Source: Lutibacter sp. A64
GTDB taxonomy: Bacteria; Bacteroidota; Bacteroidia; Flavobacteriales; Flavobacteriaceae
DNA length: 64,000 nt
Assembly (NCBI RefSeq): GCF_022429565.1
Contig: NZ_CP092487.1
Span: 3,490,001 to 3,554,000, forward strand
Reading direction: 5' to 3'
In this document: positions 59,822 to 64,000 of the stretch, in pieces
Numbering within the stretch: position 1 is the stretch's first letter
Layout: each line of letters begins with the position of its first letter
Notes under the pieces: generated by a model
Database searches by the model: none
What the model was told of the DNA's origin: nothing
What the model saw: the letters and a program-made list of their open reading frames with translations, nothing else
Program-made: the position numbers and the translations under genes

Positions 59822-60172
59822 ATGAAATTAATTTTAAGAATTTTATTAACAGCTATAGCCGTAATTATTTTAGCTAGCTTTTTACCAGGCGTAGCAATTG
59901 CTAGCTATACAAGTGCAATTATTGTAGCCGTAGTTTTAGGAATTTTAAGAGTAACAGTAAAACCATTATTAATATTTTTTACTTTACCCGCTACCATTGT
60001 AACACTCGGACTCTTTTTATTGGTAATAAATGCAGTAATTATTTTACTAGCAGATTATTTTGTTAGTGGATTTTCAGTTTCAGGATTTTGGATTGCATTA
60101 TTATTTAGTGTACTACTATCTATATTCCAATCGGTATTGTATTCTTTTTTAGAAGAAGATAAACAAAAATAG
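59822..60172 (+). CDS. Phage holin family IV-like membrane protein
   Basis: A 116-residue, very hydrophobic protein with about four transmembrane helices, near residues 4-24, 32-52, 55-85 and 90-110. The features LPGVAIASYTSAIIVAVVLG, LRVTVKPLLIFFTLPATI and a short polar C-terminus (EEDKQK) match the PF04020-type family labelled mycobacterial phage holin. These proteins are widespread on bacterial chromosomes and their holin label is historical. There is no lysis gene or prophage nearby, so the role is unknown. Confidence 0.85.
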   Translation: MKLILRILLTAIAVIILASFLPGVAIASYTSAIIVAVVLGILRVTVKPLLIFFTLPATIVTLGLFLLVINAVIILLADYFVSGFSVSGFWIALLFSVLLSIFQSVLYSFLEEDKQK

Positions 60173-60194
60173 TTGAATTTGAACAGGTTAAATA

Positions 60195-60225
60195 TTTGTC
60201 AAGTACGCAAAAAGTAGTACTTTTG
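60195..60225 (+). promoter_or_regulatory. Promoter of tig
   Basis: TTTG (60195-60198) and TACTTTTG (60218-60225) are 19 bases apart, a full match to the Bacteroidetes consensus. The tig start codon lies about 40 bases further. Confidence 0.6.
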
Positions 60226-60265
60226 CACCCAATTTTGAATGATTTTAAGATAAAAACAACATAAA

Positions 60266-61588
60266 ATGAATATTACAAAAGAAAGTGTTGATGCATTAAA
60301 TGCAGTAGTAAAGGTTGAAATTTCAGCTGCTGATTACCAAGAGAAAGTAGATAAGATTTTACAAGATTACCGTCAAAAAGCTGACATTCCAGGATTTAGA
60401 AAAGGGCATGTGCCAATGGGAATGATAAAAAAGCAATACGGTAAATCTATAATGATAGACGAGGTTAATAAGCTACTTCAAGAATCTTTAAACAACTATT
60501 TAGTTGAAGAAAAATTAGATATCTTAGGAAATCCATTGCCAAAAATGCAAGAAGATTTTAACTGGGATAAAGAAGATTATGAATTTGAATTTGAATTAGG
60601 TTTAGCTCCTGAGTTTGATGTAGATTTAGATGCAAAAAATAAAATAACACAATACAATATTGTTGCAGATAAAGATCTTTTAGATAAAGAAGTAGAAAAT
60701 ATCCAAAAACGTTTTGGTAAAATTGTACCTCAAGAAACAGTAGTAGAAGGTGTAAATATTGCAGGTACTTTTGCTAACGAAGAAAAAGGAATTGATAAAA
60801 AATCTACAATAGAATTAGATTCAATAAAAGGAAAAGTAAATAAAAAGAAATTTATTGGAGCTAAAGTTGGTGATGTTATTGAATTACAATCTAAAGGATT
60901 GTTTGATGACGAACATAAATTAATGGGTGCTTTAGGTGTAGGTCATGACGAGATTCACGGTTTAGATATTCCTTTAACTTTTACAATTGAAGAAATTAGT
61001 GTAACTGAATTAGCCGAAGTTAATCAAGAATTATTTGATAAAGTTTTTGGACCAGATATTGTAAAATCTGAAGAAGAACTTAGAGAAAAAATAAAAGAAG
61101 ATGCTGAAAAGCAATTTCAAACACAAGCAGATCAACAATTATTAAATGCAGTAACTGAATATTTAGTAGAAAATACTAAATTCGATTTACCTGCAGAATT
61201 TTTGAAAAAATGGTTAGCTGTAGCTGGTGAAAAACCAATCTCTCCAGAACAAGCTTCTGAAGAATATGAAAAATCTGAAAAAGGTTTACGTTACCAATTA
61301 ATTGAAGGAAAAGTATTAAAAGATAACGATATAAAACTTGATTTTGAAGAGTTAAAAGACTTTACAAAAGGTTTTGTAAAAGCACAAATGGCACAATACG
61401 GGCAATTAAATCCAGCAGAAAAAGAATTGGATGATATTGTACAACGTGTATTAAGCAATCAAGATGAAGCTAAACGTTTACAAGAACAATTAGTAAGTCA
61501 AAAATTATTAGCTTTCTACAAAGAAAAAATCACGTTTAAAGTAAAAGAATTAAATTACGAAGAATTTGTAAAGGAAGTTTACAAATAG
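60266..61588 (+). CDS. tig: Trigger factor
   Basis: Trigger factor is the ribosome-associated chaperone that meets nascent chains at the exit tunnel. The 440-residue length fits the family. Residues 1-110 form the ribosome-binding domain, with IPGFRKGHVPMGMIKKQYG as the signature around the L23-contact loop. Residues about 155-245 hold the FKBP-like domain, which is weakly conserved as in other Bacteroidetes. The C-terminal helical chaperone domain fills the rest. It has a full consensus promoter and is followed by a strong hairpin terminator. Confidence 0.95.
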   Translation: MNITKESVDALNAVVKVEISAADYQEKVDKILQDYRQKADIPGFRKGHVPMGMIKKQYGKSIMIDEVNKLLQESLNNYLVEEKLDILGNPLPKMQEDFNWDKEDYEFEFELGLAPEFDVDLDAKNKITQYNIVADKDLLDKEVENIQKRFGKIVPQETVVEGVNIAGTFANEEKGIDKKSTIELDSIKGKVNKKKFIGAKVGDVIELQSKGLFDDEHKLMGALGVGHDEIHGLDIPLTFTIEEISVTELAEVNQELFDKVFGPDIVKSEEELREKIKEDAEKQFQTQADQQLLNAVTEYLVENTKFDLPAEFLKKWLAVAGEKPISPEQASEEYEKSEKGLRYQLIEGKVLKDNDIKLDFEELKDFTKGFVKAQMAQYGQLNPAEKELDDIVQRVLSNQDEAKRLQEQLVSQKLLAFYKEKITFKVKELNYEEFVKEVYK

Positions 61589-61602
61589 AGTAAAAACAAT
61601 CA

Positions 61603-61624
61603 TTCCTGTGAAAACAGGAATCTA
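61603..61624. repeat. Short inverted repeat ATTCCTGTGAAAACAGGAAT
   Basis: The ATTCCTGT / ACAGGAAT palindrome with a 4-base loop (GAAA) is a common flavobacterial intergenic repeat. It lies 15 bases after the tig stop codon and just before the tig terminator. Confidence 0.6.
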
Positions 61625-61632
61625 AAAATATT

Positions 61633-61670
61633 AAAAACTCCTTAAATTTTAAAAATTAAGGAGTTTTTTT
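61633..61670. terminator. Bidirectional terminator between tig and the pyruvate-kinase-like gene
   Basis: AAAAACTCCTTAA pairs with TTAAGGAGTTTTT around an A/T loop, followed by a T-run. It separates the convergent tig and pyruvate-kinase-like genes. Confidence 0.85.
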
Positions 61671-61677
61671 ATGTTTT

Positions 61678-63510
61678 TTACAACTCTTTAGAAAATTCTA
61701 ATTTAGGCAATATTGCTATTTTTTTATTTTGAATAGATTGCATTTTACATAAAATTTTATCGAGCATTTTTACAGCTTTTTCAATATATATACCTTTATT
61801 TAACATTGCGCAAGAAACACGTTGAGACATTGCAGCATCTGTAATTTCAGCTCTTGTTGGAATTCCTTTTTTTGCTAAATTTTCCAATACTTGAGTTGCC
61901 CAAATATCGGGTATATGAGCAGCTTCACAAATATGAATTATCTCTTCTTGAATAACTGCAAAATTTTTCCACCCCGTTTCAATAGCTAAATCTCCCCGAG
62001 CAATCATAACTCCAATTGGATAATTTTCCATAGCTTTTAATAAAATGCTTGGTAAATTTCTAAAGGCTTTTTTGGTTTCAATTTTTAATACAATACTTAA
62101 ATCAGCATTCAGTTTTTTAAATTCATTTAGTAGATCTTCAACGTCGTTTTTAGAGTTTACAAAAGAAAAATTTACAGCATCTGCATTTTTAGCAACAAAT
62201 TTTAGGTCTTCTTTATCTTTTTCTGTTAAGCCATTAATTCCTAAGTCGCTATTCGGAAGGTTAATTCCTTTATCCGCTTTAAGTTTACTTCCATTTTTTT
62301 TGGCATTGGTGATTTTTATCAATAAAAAATCTGAAGCAACTTCTTTTATAATACCTTCAATTTTACCATCGTCAAAATAAATTAATTCGCCTTTTTTTAC
62401 TTCAGAAAACAGTTGAGGTAATGTGCACGAAATATGTGGGTATTCAATTAAATTTCCAGCTTCATCATATTTTGTAGGTTCTCCTAAAATTGGTGCTTTA
62501 TTTAATTTTAAAGTATCGCCTTCAAATAAAAAAATAATTTCTTCTAAGGGCAATATTTCGTGAACGGTATGTATTTCTGAAGTCGATTTTTTCTCTAAAA
62601 ATACTGTTAATTGTGTGCCAGTAGTAACAAAAGCAGAATCTGAACAAGAAGCCCATCTTCCATAACCTTCTTTGCTTTCAATGGTGATTTTACATTTTTT
62701 ACCTCTAGAATCTAAAAAAGTAACATAAGAGCCTTTTCGGGTTTTTTGCAACCATTTTTTATTTACGGGAATAATAGCATCAACTTCAGCGTTTTCTGGT
62801 GGAAGCATTCCAAAAGGTGCTAACCATACTTTTGCGGGCACTATAACTTGGCCTAAAGTGTTTCGTTTTGGTTTTATATGAATTACTTTGTAACCAGGTT
62901 TCATTTTGCCAGTTCTTAATTTTGGACCACCTAAATCCATAAATATTTTACAATTTGGATTTGCTTGTTTTGTGTTAGCAATAATTTTGCTCCAAACTGG
63001 TTCAGAATCGTGGGCGCAATTAATTCGTGCGGCATCCATTCCTAGAGCTGTAAGGTTTTTTGCAAAGTCTTTATCTTCTGAAGCTATGGTAGGTTGGGTT
63101 ACTAAAATACGCGTGTTACGGTTTCTATCTATTTTACCAAATAAAGCATTTACGTGTTTTTTTATTAATTTTTTGCTTTCACTTTTTGTTAAAAATCCAG
63201 AAGTTTTTTCAACCTTATGGTTGTTTAATAAATGATTTATGATTGTTTTATAAACAAGTAAGTTGTGTAAAACACTGCTTTCTGAGCTTGATGTATTTGG
63301 CAATCCAATTTTACTTAATTTATCTTGAAAAACAGCATTATCAAAACTTCTAAGTGCTAAGTAGTGAATTAAGTTTTTAGCACTTTCCGTATAATTTGGA
63401 TGTACACCTAAAATTTGGTTTTTATACCTATTCTCATATTCTAAGATTTTTTCTAAAATTAAATCTATTTGAATACGTATTTCTTCTAGTTTTTCGGTTT
63501 CAAAAAGCAT
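61678..63510 (-). CDS. Atypical pyruvate-kinase-like protein
   Basis: A 610-residue protein built around a pyruvate kinase A domain. Residues 1-130 are a helical extension absent from normal pyruvate kinases. The core begins ILVTQPTIASEDKDF, and the key motifs are MDAARINCAHD, FMDLGGPKLRTG (190-201), VLKIETK with Lys476 and Glu478, IARGDLA (503-509), ATQVLENL and PTRAEITDAAM. The B-domain region (about 202-415) is about twice the usual size. The C-terminal allosteric domain is absent. The catalytic lysine and acidic residues remain, so phosphotransfer is plausible, but the substrate may differ. Its neighbours give no pathway clue. Confidence 0.8.
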   Translation of the reverse strand: MLFETEKLEEIRIQIDLILEKILEYENRYKNQILGVHPNYTESAKNLIHYLALRSFDNAVFQDKLSKIGLPNTSSSESSVLHNLLVYKTIINHLLNNHKVEKTSGFLTKSESKKLIKKHVNALFGKIDRNRNTRILVTQPTIASEDKDFAKNLTALGMDAARINCAHDSEPVWSKIIANTKQANPNCKIFMDLGGPKLRTGKMKPGYKVIHIKPKRNTLGQVIVPAKVWLAPFGMLPPENAEVDAIIPVNKKWLQKTRKGSYVTFLDSRGKKCKITIESKEGYGRWASCSDSAFVTTGTQLTVFLEKKSTSEIHTVHEILPLEEIIFLFEGDTLKLNKAPILGEPTKYDEAGNLIEYPHISCTLPQLFSEVKKGELIYFDDGKIEGIIKEVASDFLLIKITNAKKNGSKLKADKGINLPNSDLGINGLTEKDKEDLKFVAKNADAVNFSFVNSKNDVEDLLNEFKKLNADLSIVLKIETKKAFRNLPSILLKAMENYPIGVMIARGDLAIETGWKNFAVIQEEIIHICEAAHIPDIWATQVLENLAKKGIPTRAEITDAAMSQRVSCAMLNKGIYIEKAVKMLDKILCKMQSIQNKKIAILPKLEFSKEL

Positions 63511-63586
63511 ACTTAAAAATTTGAATTAAAAGTACTAATATTTAGTATAATTATTGCTAATTGAATGCCTAAAAAAATGATAATTG

Positions 63587-64000
<414 letters not shown>

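Noticed and set aside
59822-60172. A prophage remnant suggested by the holin-like protein
   Set aside because: No other phage gene, integrase or attachment site is nearby, and this family is common on bacterial chromosomes without phages.

Overview
This window is AT-rich chromosomal DNA from a member of the Flavobacteriaceae (Bacteroidetes). Four things support that placement: type IX secretion (T9SS) sorting domains with PorP/SprF partners, the gene order pdxJ / CBS protein / nadK / DUF6089 / uppS / bamA / ompH / ompH / murI, DUF3127 and DUF6089 families, and repeated promoter elements of the form TAnnTTTG with an upstream TTTG. The genus cannot be fixed from the sequence. I found no tRNA, rRNA, CRISPR array, IS element or prophage.

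Layout. 1-2111 is the end of one T9SS surface-protein cluster (PorP/SprF tail plus an OmpA-type protein), followed by a candidate structured small RNA. 2449-9010 holds a CAP-domain lipoprotein, an M3 dipeptidase, purK-purE, a Rieske-like lipoprotein, greA and a HIT protein. 9013-15939 holds an orphan histidine kinase, a DUF3127 protein, aat, a MazG-like enzyme, a small membrane protein, aroA, queA and rlmN. 16180-19344 is a vitamin B12 uptake unit: a cobalamin riboswitch, then a BtuB-like TonB-dependent receptor, then a BtuG-like beta-propeller lipoprotein, closed by a strong terminator. 19454-22484 holds an isolated PorP/SprF protein, a gamma-carbonic-anhydrase-like protein and a TlpA-like thioredoxin protein.

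22645-48399 is one uninterrupted 8,584-residue gene, 40 percent of the window. It encodes a giant secreted surface protein with a signal peptide, Ig-like domains, an array of about 26 related units, a second array of alternating PKD-like domains, long Ig-like blocks that include near-identical internal duplications, a SprB-like repeat, a PKD domain and a T9SS type B C-terminal sorting domain. Its PorP/SprF partner follows after 30 bases. The natural reading is a gliding or attachment adhesin exported by T9SS.

49513-63510 is mostly housekeeping: murI, the ompH-ompH-bamA-uppS-DUF6089 envelope assembly block, nadK, a CBS protein, pdxJ, a hydrolase, a small membrane protein, trigger factor and an unusual pyruvate-kinase-like protein. 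The window ends inside a DEAD-box RNA helicase.

Between genes there are several hairpin terminators and a family of palindromic repeats with termini like CTGTCTAAAAAGT. Each of the three full copies sits 20-25 bases after a stop codon. The most unusual content is the giant adhesin with its duplicated blocks, the palindromic repeat family, the candidate small RNA and the atypical pyruvate kinase.
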